Of a stretch of DNA of 64,000 bases, positions 1-7,574 are shown piece by piece. Origin of the DNA: Deferribacteres bacterium (GTDB lineage: Bacteria; Zhuqueibacterota; Zhuqueibacteria; Zhuqueibacterales; Geothermadaptataceae); NCBI GenBank assembly GCA_020633675.1, contig JACKDE010000001.1, positions 496,001-560,000 on the forward strand, read 5' to 3'. The position numbers and the translations under genes are program-made. The notes below the pieces were generated by a model. It had not been told where the DNA came from and did no database searches. It was given only the letters and a program-made list of their open reading frames with translations. How positions within the stretch are numbered: the stretch's first letter is position 1; every line of letters begins with the position of its first letter.

Positions 1-94
1 TAACAGCTGTCAGCTAACAGCCATCAGCCATCAGCGTTGGCAAATGCTGATCGCTGACTGCTGAAGGCTGATAGCTAAAACATGGAGATACACA
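1..94. repeat. Low-complexity CAGC/CATCAGC word tract before etfA
   Basis: The leader of etfA is built from variations on a short word (cagctaacagccatcagc, then ctgatcgctgactgctgaag on the other side), giving an imperfect dyad. No coding signal is visible. It resembles the other reiterated-word tracts in intergenic DNA of this window (12.05, 27.4, 36.2, 54.2, 54.7 and 61.1 kb). The etfA ribosome site (ggaga) follows it. Confidence 0.55.
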
Positions 95-1075
95 ATGGCA
101 AACGGAATACTTGTTGTTTTAGAAAATAACGATGGCAAGATCAGTCGTATCGGTTGGGAGACATTGACTGCGGCACAAAAAATCGGTTCCGATCTCGGCA
201 TCGGTGTGTCGGCAGCTGTGCTCGGCAAAGACGCCAAAAGCATGGCCGACAGCGCTGCCGGCAAACACGCGGACGCGATTTATGCAGCCAGCAACGCTGC
301 ACTGGAAAACTACACGCCGGATGGCTACACTGCCGCGCTCGAACAGGTCATCGCGAAAGCTGCGCCGGCCTACATTTTTGTCGGCCACAGCTACCAGGCA
401 CGCGATTACGTGGCCAAGCTGGCGCTAAGAATCAATGCCAAAATTATCAGCGACTGTATCGGCTACAAAGTGGATGGCGGCAGCCTCATGCTGACACGCC
501 AGGTCTTTGCCGGCAAATTCAATGCGGACTATTCATTCAGCGGCAATGGCCCCTACATCGCAACTTTCCAGGCAGGGGCCTTTAGCGCGGATGGTCTGCA
601 ACCTGGCTCGGCAAAGGTTGAAGAAGTGGCGGTCGATCTCTCCGGTACCGAGATTCGCACCAACGTGCTGGACATCTTCCAGGGTGTCAAGCAGGAGGTC
701 GATTTAAGCAAGGCGGAAGTGATCGTCTCGGCTGGGCGCGGATTGAAGGAAAAAGACAATATGGCGTTAGTAGAAGGATTGGCGAAAGCGCTCGGCGGCG
801 ATGTCTCCGGTTCACGCCCGGTCTGCGATGATGGCTGGCTCAAGATCGACCGGCAGATCGGCTCTTCCGGGCAAACGGTGTCGCCGAAACTGTATTTGGC
901 AGTTGGCATCTCTGGCGCGATTCAGCACGTGGTGGGCATGAAAAATTCCAAATACATCGTCGCGATCAACAAAGACCCGCACGCACCGATCTTTGAAATC
1001 GCCGATGTGGCGGTAGTAGCCGATTTGTTCGAAGTCGTGCCCGCGCTGACCAAGGCGGTGCAGGAAGCGGCGTAA
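95..1075 (+). CDS. etfA: Electron transfer flavoprotein alpha subunit
   Basis: The 326-residue product matches ETF-alpha/FixB over its whole length. The N-terminal half has the ETF alpha/beta fold start (ANGILVVLENNDGKISRI) and the C-terminal half the FAD-binding domain, with the typical GSRPVCDDGW, QIGSSGQTVSPKLYLAVGIS and IVAINKDPHAPIF segments near residues 240-300. ETF-alpha pairs with ETF-beta to carry electrons from acyl-CoA and related dehydrogenases to the quinone pool. The start at 95 has a ggaga ribosome site 8 bases upstream. etfB would be expected just upstream, outside the window. Length is usual for the family. Confidence 0.95.
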   Translation: MANGILVVLENNDGKISRIGWETLTAAQKIGSDLGIGVSAAVLGKDAKSMADSAAGKHADAIYAASNAALENYTPDGYTAALEQVIAKAAPAYIFVGHSYQARDYVAKLALRINAKIISDCIGYKVDGGSLMLTRQVFAGKFNADYSFSGNGPYIATFQAGAFSADGLQPGSAKVEEVAVDLSGTEIRTNVLDIFQGVKQEVDLSKAEVIVSAGRGLKEKDNMALVEGLAKALGGDVSGSRPVCDDGWLKIDRQIGSSGQTVSPKLYLAVGISGAIQHVVGMKNSKYIVAINKDPHAPIFEIADVAVVADLFEVVPALTKAVQEAA

Positions 1076-1145
1076 TTACCGCACTTTCAAGACGCGATAT
1101 TTAATTTTTTGTTTGATTTTTTCTTGATTATGATTAAAGTGGAGT

Positions 1146-1320
1146 TGGCGGCTATCTTGCTATAGTCATTGTGATTAAGCATTTAATCATAGGTTGGTGT
1201 TAAGCCATCCTCAAATTGTACTTTTTAGCTTTCTTGGCGAGTATAAAACCCGTTCAAGAAAGCTATTTTCTTGAACGGGTTTTATACTCGCCACGCTCAA
1301 AGTATAGCAAGATGGCTGCC
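1146..1320 (+). ncRNA. Retron msr-msd RNA (type II-A)
   Basis: Seen directly: an 18-base 5' segment (1147-1164) pairs with an 18-base 3' segment (1303-1320) using 16 Watson-Crick pairs and two G-U pairs, the a1/a2 arrangement that defines retron RNAs. The base after a1 is G1165, the expected branching guanosine. The msr part holds one perfect 7-bp hairpin with a GCAT loop (1172-1189) and a second with one U-U mismatch (1191-1211). The msd part is a perfect 26-bp stem with a 5-base loop (1236-1292). The effector and reverse transcriptase follow immediately, as in retron Ec86. Inferred: reverse transcription from about 1302 back to about 1225 would give an msDNA of roughly 75-80 nt. The 26-bp stem is not followed by a T run, so a terminator is a poor explanation. 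Confidence 0.9.
1236..1292 (+). repeat. msd inverted repeat (26-bp perfect stem)
   Basis: Arms 1236-1261 and 1267-1292 are perfect reverse complements around the loop gctat. This is the template for the long hairpin of the msDNA within the retron RNA. Confidence 0.9.
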
Positions 1321-1328
1321 GCAATTAT

Positions 1329-2243
1329 ATGCGAATAAAAGAAAACTTCTTTCCAAAAAACCTTCTCGCACCCCTTCAAATTCCATTCAAAACTGATAAC
1401 ATGTTCTTGGAAGCTGATGCGCAACTTATATTTTTGTGCGGCAAAAAAATTAAATCCAATAGCGGTTCCAAGACAAGTAGGCAATTGCTGATGAACTATG
1501 CCTCAAAACACTTAACTGAATTTCAGTTTTTTTTGGCGGAAGATTTTTTTAGAGCATTCCCAAACGAAGAGCGACATGATCTTCTCGCAATTGAAGATAG
1601 ATTGAGTTTCTATTCCGACTGTATTTTTATTGTATTGGAAAGTGAAAGTACTTTTGCAGAATTAGGTGCTTTTGCTATAAAAAACAGCCTCGCAAAAAAT
1701 ATACTTGTAATAAATGATCGAAAGTTTATAAATGATGATTCCTTTATTAGCTTAGGACCTTTGGCTAAGGTTGGCAAGATATCTAGATTTAAGCCAATAA
1801 TTTATACTAATCTGGACGCGATATTAAAGTGCATCCCAGATGTACAAAAGCGCTTGAGCAAAATTCAAAGAAGTAATAGAAAAAGGTTTACAGTAAAAAG
1901 TAATAAGGAATTCAATGAACTCCCGGGTAAAGTAAAAATGTTGCTACTGCTGGATTTGATTAACATATTTCATCCAATAAGCCATAAAGAGTTGATAGCT
2001 GTGCTCGAAAAATTGTTTGGCATAGACAATTATGACATTTTTTTTGAATTAGGTCTCCTTGAAGCATTAAAATTGGTATTTCGTGTTAAATCTTTTTATT
2101 TAAGAGCACGAGGTGACACACGTTATTTTTTTAAATTTGGAAATGTTAATCTTATCAAATATCGATCAACAATTATTAATCATTATCATAAGTACTATTG
2201 GCCAAAAGCGAGAATATTGTCTGCAAAATTTAGCGAATTTTAA
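1329..2243 (+). CDS. Retron effector: nucleoside deoxyribosyltransferase-like protein with C-terminal helical/DNA-binding region
   Basis: A 304-residue protein with the organisation of the Ec86-type (type II-A) retron effector. The N-terminal half is a Rossmann-like NDT domain: AQLIFLCG (31-38), FFLAEDFF (67-74), then a SESTFAELGAFA segment (105-116) in which E111 corresponds to the conserved glutamate of the family, and NILVINDRKF. The C-terminal half (about 190-304) is basic and helical and probably binds the msDNA or DNA. In characterised type II-A retrons this protein is held inactive by the RT-msDNA complex and is toxic when released on phage infection. It starts 8 bases after a2 with no clear ribosome site. 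Its stop touches the RT start (TAAATG), indicating coupling. The AT-rich composition differs from the surroundings. Confidence 0.85.
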   Translation: MRIKENFFPKNLLAPLQIPFKTDNMFLEADAQLIFLCGKKIKSNSGSKTSRQLLMNYASKHLTEFQFFLAEDFFRAFPNEERHDLLAIEDRLSFYSDCIFIVLESESTFAELGAFAIKNSLAKNILVINDRKFINDDSFISLGPLAKVGKISRFKPIIYTNLDAILKCIPDVQKRLSKIQRSNRKRFTVKSNKEFNELPGKVKMLLLLDLINIFHPISHKELIAVLEKLFGIDNYDIFFELGLLEALKLVFRVKSFYLRARGDTRYFFKFGNVNLIKYRSTIINHYHKYYWPKARILSAKFSEF

Positions 2244-3185
2244 ATGGATCTAATTGAAAAAATTGCATTATATCTTGGCTTTTCTAAAGAGCAAATAGTC
2301 AAGCATAGCAAGCGGTGTAGCAAAACATACAGGCTTTACAAAATCCCGAAGAAAGGTAAGTTGACAGGTTTCCGCACTATATATCATCCAGCTAAGGAAA
2401 CAAAGGCTATTCAATATGCTTTAATGGAGATACTCCTGGGGGATTTCAAAGTTAGTGAAAGCGCTATCGCATATAAAAGGGGGCTGAGCTCCCCTCTTCG
2501 AGAAAACGCCTTGTTACATGCACCTTACAAATACTCAGTTCGAATAGATTTTGAAAATTTTTTCTTATCATTGCAGCCGCGTGATTTGGCACGTATGGCA
2601 AAAAGCAAGTTTGACCTTAATGACAAAGAAATCGATTTTTTAATCAAGAGCCTATTTGTGGATTTAGGAAGTGGTCGGTCCGGATTGGGTGTTGGAGCAC
2701 CATCATCTCCTATGGTTAGTAATATAATCATGTATGAATTAGATGAAGAGATACAAAAAATTGCATTAAAGATAGATCCAAAATCTGTTTATTCAAGATA
2801 TGCCGATGATATTATTTTTTCTACAGATCAAAAAGGTGCATGCAAGCAATTTTATGATCAACTTGCTAGCGTAATAAAATCAAGCAAATCGCCAAGGCTT
2901 AAAATAAATGATTTAAAGACAATCTTCTCTTCGCGAGGAAGCAGGCGAATGATAACTGGATTGATTGTAACCCCAAATGGAGATGTATCGATTGGCCGCA
3001 GAAATAAAAGATACATTAAAAAGCTGCTTTTTGATTTCTCAAAATCAAAAATATCTGATAAGAATAAGAGCTATTTAAAAGGTTACCTTTCATACATCGA
3101 AGATGTAGAACCAGACTTTCTCAATAGTCTTTCCTTAAAATATGGAGCGGCTCTATTAGAAAAAATCCGGATGGATCAATTTTGA
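2244..3185 (+). CDS. Retron-type reverse transcriptase
   Basis: A 313-residue RT, the usual retron length. It contains the catalytic YADD at 186-189, the GAPSSPMVSN block at 151-160, and the two retron-specific signatures: NAxxH as NALLH (88-92) and the VTG motif as ITG (237-239). These separate it from group II intron and DGR enzymes. It primes from the 2'-OH of the branching G in the RNA at 1146-1320 and makes the msDNA. Its ATG directly abuts the stop of the effector, so the two are almost certainly one operon. Composition is AT-rich like the effector, consistent with arrival by transfer. Confidence 0.95.
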   Translation: MDLIEKIALYLGFSKEQIVKHSKRCSKTYRLYKIPKKGKLTGFRTIYHPAKETKAIQYALMEILLGDFKVSESAIAYKRGLSSPLRENALLHAPYKYSVRIDFENFFLSLQPRDLARMAKSKFDLNDKEIDFLIKSLFVDLGSGRSGLGVGAPSSPMVSNIIMYELDEEIQKIALKIDPKSVYSRYADDIIFSTDQKGACKQFYDQLASVIKSSKSPRLKINDLKTIFSSRGSRRMITGLIVTPNGDVSIGRRNKRYIKKLLFDFSKSKISDKNKSYLKGYLSYIEDVEPDFLNSLSLKYGAALLEKIRMDQF

Positions 3186-3232
3186 AAGCCTATGAGCTTT
3201 ATGAAACAAATGAAATCCTGGATTAAATTCAG

Positions 3233-3267
3233 AAAAGCAGGCGTGGCGACGGCTCCTGCTTTTTTTT
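3233..3267 (+). terminator. Rho-independent terminator after retron operon
   Basis: Arms 3233-3241 and 3255-3263 form a 9-bp stem around a 13-base loop, running into a T tract to 3267. It closes the retron operon 47 bases after the RT stop. Confidence 0.85.
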
Positions 3268-3274
3268 GCTTGAT

Positions 3275-3370
3275 GCCACGATTTCACGCAGATTCCCACT
3301 GATTATTAGGAAATGTTAGAAAAATTGAAGGAATTCGAGATACCTGTGATAATCCGTGCAAATCTGTGGC
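3275..3370. repeat. Small element with imperfect terminal inverted repeats
   Basis: The ends (gccacgatttcacgcagat at 3275 and the complement of aatccgtgcaaatctgtggc ending at 3370) are similar inverted copies over about 20 bases. The interior has no coding signal. It is a candidate non-autonomous interspersed repeat marking the right side of the retron island. Confidence 0.45.
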
Positions 3371-3426
3371 TTCATTCGATGTATTGAAATTCGGCTTTGA
3401 AATACTTGCAGCTTGTTTTTCACGCC

Positions 3427-5739
3427 CTACCACTCAAACTCCAGCCCAAAAATCGGCAGCATGCCCCATTGCCGCAGCACGTCCGGTTCGTTTTTGACCT
3501 GATTCCAAAAATACGATGCGACATTTTTGCGGTTGTAGGCATTCCAAACGCTGAAATAAAACACCAAATTGCTGCTACGGAAATGAAAACGCCGGTCGAA
3601 GCGCACATTGAGTGAATGATAGGCCGGATAGCGCACAGTATTGATGCGATTTTGATCGAGCACTGCCCGGTTCAACGCCTGCGAAGCAGCCATATCAAAC
3701 GGCGTATAGGGCGGCCCGCCGGCATAAATCCAGCGCAGACTGAATTCCCAAGCCTGATTCGGCTTGTAACCGCCCTCGACGCTGAAAATGAAGCGATTGT
3801 CGAACACCCGGTCGCGGGCCATGCCGTCCAGTCCGGTGTATTTTGAGCGGAACCAAGCGGCGCTGGCTAGGCCGTAAACCTTGTTTGCCAGCTTTTTTTG
3901 CACGATCAACTCAACACCGCGCGCCGAAGCCTTGCCAGCATCCACAAGTCGCTCATGGCTGAAGAAAAAACCATATCGGTAAAACAATTCATCGAGCACA
4001 AACAGCGCAGGCTGCGCCGGATCGATGGGAAAATGACGATAATTCTTTTGATAGGCTTCCAGGCTTAGCCGGGTGTTTTCAGTGAGCAAGTGACTAAAGC
4101 CCAGCACCATATGACTGGCCAATGGATCGCGCAACGCTTTGTTGGCATCGTTTTGTGCCAGCAAAAGCAACGGCAGATTTTGCCTGAAAAGACCAACCGC
4201 GCCATGCAGCGTGGTGCGATTGCTGATTTGATAGGTCACGGCAAGTCGGGGCGAAAAGGATGCGTTTTTGTTGAAGGAAAAGTAATCGAGCCGGCCACCG
4301 AATGTGAGTGAAAGCGCCGACACTGGCCTGATTTGCAGCGTGGCAAATGTCGCCATTTTGGTTGCATGCGGATCGTGTTGAAGCGCAAGCGCCTGCACGG
4401 TATCGCCGAAAGCATCGCTATACGGCGGATAAAAATTGTCATAGTCAGCGCGCAAGAACTTGGTTTCAAAGCCCAGTTCAAGTGCTACTTCCGGGCGCAA
4501 TTGCACATGGCTGAGATGACGCAATTGCACGGCTTGTTCATGAGAGCGATTTTTGACCAGCAATGCCCCGGAGCCGGTCTCATAAAAGTCTTCCTTGAAC
4601 CGCGTCGCTGTGTGCGAAATAGATGTATTACCGTAAGCATTGCCGCCCCACAAGGCCCGCCAATTCACACCGATTGTCTGTTCGACTATGTCCTGATTGC
4701 CGTAATACAACATGTCATTTTCGCGCGCCGTATCCTGATCCGGATCGTTGTAATCGTCACTGCGCACTAGCAAGGCGGTGAGTTTGTGGCGTTTGCCCAA
4801 ATCGTAGGTGACCTTGGCCTGGGCATCGCTGTACACCGGCGCGATGCTGGTGCCGACATCGATGGCGTCGACCAGCAAATCGAGGTAGCTGCGGCGCAGG
4901 GATAGTAGCCACGCACCGCGCTGCTTTGGCAAGGGGCCTTCAAAAACGCCACCTAATCCGGCAAAATTGAAATCGAGCTGGCCGTCGAACTCGTCGCGAT
5001 TGCCTTCGCGCAGACGGATGTCCATAGCCGATGACAACCGGTCACCAAAATGTGCCCCGAAGCCACCCGCATAAAAATCGACATCGCGAATCAAATCGAC
5101 ATTCAAAACACCAATCGGGCCGCCGGACGAACCCTGAGCTGGAAAATGATTGATGTTCGGAATTTCGATGTTGTCGACAAAAAAGGCATTTTCGAGCGGG
5201 CTACCACCACGCACGATCAGACTGTTGGATTGATCATTGATTTTGGCGATGCTCGGCAGGCTCATCAAAATGCGGCTGATGTCACCTGCTGATCCCGGCG
5301 CACGTCGAATCTCTTCCTGCGAAAAACTGGTCAAACTGGTCGGCTGCTCGTCGTTCTGCGGAAAATAGCCCGCCGTGATCACGACCTCCTCCGACGCCAA
5401 TGCCGATGGTTGGAGCGCTACTTCCACAAAAGTGATACGCTGCGAACGCACAACGACGTCGGTCATAGCTTGCTGCGAATACCCGATGTAACTGAATTTT
5501 AATGTGTACTGTCCAACTGGCACCCGCGGGATCACAAACTGTCCTTCACTGTCACTGGCGGCGCCCATATTGGTGCCGGCAAGCATAATATTGGCGCCAA
5601 TCAGTGGATTTTGGTTGCTGGCATCGCGCAAGGTACCTTTAATGGTGCCAGTTTGACCGTAAGTGGCCAGCGGGGAGAACAACAGCAGGGCAGTGATAAG
5701 ACAGAATCCCTGGTTGGCTATTTTGGTAAAGAATTTCAT
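3427..5739 (-). CDS. TonB-dependent outer-membrane receptor with carboxypeptidase regulatory-like N-terminus
   Basis: A 770-residue outer-membrane protein. A signal peptide (MKFFTKIANQGFCLITALLL, cleavage about YGQ) is followed by a carboxypeptidase-regulatory-like domain (about 30-110, GTIKGTLRDASNQNPLIGAN), a plug domain (about 130-250, with SLPSIAKINDQSNSLIVRGG) and a beta-barrel ending in the aromatic FGLEFEW. I chose the ATG at 5739 because it begins the signal peptide; a TTG 12 codons earlier lies in a palindromic repeat. The substrate is unknown. The 7TM-AraC regulator just upstream on the same strand may control it. Confidence 0.88.
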   Translation of the reverse strand: MKFFTKIANQGFCLITALLLFSPLATYGQTGTIKGTLRDASNQNPLIGANIMLAGTNMGAASDSEGQFVIPRVPVGQYTLKFSYIGYSQQAMTDVVVRSQRITFVEVALQPSALASEEVVITAGYFPQNDEQPTSLTSFSQEEIRRAPGSAGDISRILMSLPSIAKINDQSNSLIVRGGSPLENAFFVDNIEIPNINHFPAQGSSGGPIGVLNVDLIRDVDFYAGGFGAHFGDRLSSAMDIRLREGNRDEFDGQLDFNFAGLGGVFEGPLPKQRGAWLLSLRRSYLDLLVDAIDVGTSIAPVYSDAQAKVTYDLGKRHKLTALLVRSDDYNDPDQDTARENDMLYYGNQDIVEQTIGVNWRALWGGNAYGNTSISHTATRFKEDFYETGSGALLVKNRSHEQAVQLRHLSHVQLRPEVALELGFETKFLRADYDNFYPPYSDAFGDTVQALALQHDPHATKMATFATLQIRPVSALSLTFGGRLDYFSFNKNASFSPRLAVTYQISNRTTLHGAVGLFRQNLPLLLLAQNDANKALRDPLASHMVLGFSHLLTENTRLSLEAYQKNYRHFPIDPAQPALFVLDELFYRYGFFFSHERLVDAGKASARGVELIVQKKLANKVYGLASAAWFRSKYTGLDGMARDRVFDNRFIFSVEGGYKPNQAWEFSLRWIYAGGPPYTPFDMAASQALNRAVLDQNRINTVRYPAYHSLNVRFDRRFHFRSSNLVFYFSVWNAYNRKNVASYFWNQVKNEPDVLRQWGMLPIFGLEFEW

Positions 5740-5763
5740 ATTCAGGCTCGCTTTCGTTTTGGG

Positions 5764-5791
5764 GTAGAGACGCAAAATATTGCGTCTCTAC
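5764..5791. repeat. GTAGAGACGCAA palindrome
   Basis: A perfect 12-bp inverted repeat (5764-5775 and 5780-5791) around a 4-base loop, between the AraC regulator and the TonB receptor. It has the look of an interspersed REP-type palindrome. Related palindromes starting GTAGGG/AGGGGC lie at 11255 and 16255. Confidence 0.7.
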
Positions 5792-5905
5792 GGTTTTGCT
5801 AACGAAGCCAAAATAGCAGAAAACGATAGACGGTGCGCTCATGCCCATCGGCGCGAACGCATTGATGAGCAAATAAACGGGTGTGCCAATGGGGTGGAAC
5901 GCTGC

Positions 5906-7072
5906 TCAGGATTGTGCGGATTTGGGGTGGTGTAGTTGGCGGTATTGCGACGGCGTCTGTCCGGTGTGCTTTTTGAAAATCGTATTGAAAGCCGTTTTGG
6001 AATTGAAGCCTGCATCGAATGCAATGGCCAGCAAGGTTAAATTTTGCTTCTTTGGATCGGCCAAATCTTTTTTGACAGCTTCCACGCGGTATTGGTTGAT
6101 GAAATCGAAAAAATTCACATAGAGCCGGGTGTTGATCACTTCCGACAGATTGTGCGCGGAAATCGATAACCTGGCCGCCAGTTCCGGTAAGGTCAAGTTG
6201 CTATCCCGAAACGGCATTTCTCGCTGCATCAATTCCAGCAGCCCGGCGAGTAGGGTATCGGCTTTTTCGCTCGACAGACCGGATTTTTGATAGCGTGGCT
6301 CCGGCTCCTCAGCCTGCATCGTCATTTGCTGCAGCGGCTGCTGGATATCCGGCGCTGACAATATGCCGGATTTAGAAATACCGAGGTAGCCCATCACATA
6401 CACGCTGACGGCGCCGAGCAATGAGCTGAAATTGAAAAAATTGGACAGGTTGATGTCCAGCAGCAAAAACACATTTTCGGTTAAAAAACTCAGGAAAACA
6501 CAGGTGAGCAGCAGGGTGATGTTGCGCAGCCAGTTGAGTTGGACTTTCTCTGTAGTTGAAAAAAGTTCTTTAATACCACGCGCATATTTTTGCAGCAAGC
6601 CGATGGTGAGTCCCATGTACAGCAGGCCTTGTGCAATCACAGCCCAATTGAAAAACAGGTATCGCATGGGCAGCGTCCGCTCGTTTTCGTGCAGCATCCC
6701 GACTAGTGTGCCGGTGCTGAGAAAAAAATCCGGCACCAAGATCAGCTTGTATACCACAAAGGGCAGCAGGTGGAGCCAGATTGTGCGATCGAGCCTGGAA
6801 GTGCAATGAATGAGTGATTTGGCGTAGAAATAGTGCAGCGGCGGAACCAAAAAGGCGATGCCGGAAAGGACGAGTTGCAGACGTGGCAGGCGTTCGTATA
6901 CACCCATCTCGCCAAAGAACAGGTCGAAGAAAATGATGCCGTAAAAAAGCATCATCAAGCCGAGGAAGCGGTTGGCAAAAAAAGCCCGATATTTATGGAA
7001 AATCAGCGTGGCGAGCAGCAGGCCCTGCGCCGCGCCGATCAGTAAAATGGCATCGATGATGGAGAGAGACAT
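5906..7072 (-). CDS. AraC-family regulator with 7TM N-terminal sensor
   Basis: A 388-residue protein. Residues 1-240 carry about seven hydrophobic segments (first AILLIGAAQGLLLATLIF, last ~215-235), followed by a linker. The C-terminal ~100 residues form an AraC-type double helix-turn-helix (LTLPELAARLSIS at ~291, then FDAGFNSKTAFNTIFKKHTG near 355-375). This is a membrane-embedded transcription factor common in Bacteroidota-like genomes. It lies upstream of, and on the same strand as, the TonB receptor, so local regulation is plausible. A paralogue sits at 16309-17394. Confidence 0.88.
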   Translation of the reverse strand: MSLSIIDAILLIGAAQGLLLATLIFHKYRAFFANRFLGLMMLFYGIIFFDLFFGEMGVYERLPRLQLVLSGIAFLVPPLHYFYAKSLIHCTSRLDRTIWLHLLPFVVYKLILVPDFFLSTGTLVGMLHENERTLPMRYLFFNWAVIAQGLLYMGLTIGLLQKYARGIKELFSTTEKVQLNWLRNITLLLTCVFLSFLTENVFLLLDINLSNFFNFSSLLGAVSVYVMGYLGISKSGILSAPDIQQPLQQMTMQAEEPEPRYQKSGLSSEKADTLLAGLLELMQREMPFRDSNLTLPELAARLSISAHNLSEVINTRLYVNFFDFINQYRVEAVKKDLADPKKQNLTLLAIAFDAGFNSKTAFNTIFKKHTGQTPSQYRQLHHPKSAQS

Positions 7073-7166
7073 GAGATTGGGGGTTGAATTTAGTCATTTT
7101 CAGGAAGGTAAAAAGGCAAAGATGGAACGGCAAGCTTTTTGTTCGTTGCCTTTAGAAAAACCGACT

Positions 7167-7532
7167 TTATTCTTTTCGCAAAATCTTTTCCATCTTTCTG
7201 CCTTTCGCCAACTCATCCACCAACTTGTCCAGGTATCTTACTTGTTTTGTTAACGGGGTTTCAATTTCTTCTATCCGGTAGCCACAAATGACTCCTGTAA
7301 TCAAGAGAGCATCGGGATTCAATTTTGCGCTCGCAAAGAACGTTTCAAAAGTCACTTTCTGGTCGATCAGTATTTGCAGTTTTTGGTCATCAAAGCCCGT
7401 CAGCCACTCTATGACTTGATGTAATTCATCTTTTGTCCTGCCTTTGCGCTCAACTTTTGTGACATAGTGCGGATAGACCGACGCAAACGTCATTTTTGCG
7501 ATGCGCGCATCGTGTTCGGGTGTTGTTTTCAT
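7167..7532 (-). CDS. DUF2200 family protein
   Basis: A 121-residue protein recognised as DUF2200 from its full-length conserved text, including MKTTPEHDARIAKMTFASV, KGRTKDELHQVIEWLTGF and LITGVICGYRIEEIE. Family function is unknown; no catalytic motif or signal peptide is visible. It stands alone between the AraC regulator and the phosphatase gene. Confidence 0.85.
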   Translation of the reverse strand: MKTTPEHDARIAKMTFASVYPHYVTKVERKGRTKDELHQVIEWLTGFDDQKLQILIDQKVTFETFFASAKLNPDALLITGVICGYRIEEIETPLTKQVRYLDKLVDELAKGRKMEKILRKE

Positions 7533-7574
7533 ACTACATTAACCTTTTCCAGTTACCTTTTAGAGCCTTCTGCC

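Noticed and set aside
1236..1292. Bidirectional terminator after etfA
   Set aside because: No T run follows the stem, and it sits inside the a1/a2-bounded retron RNA.
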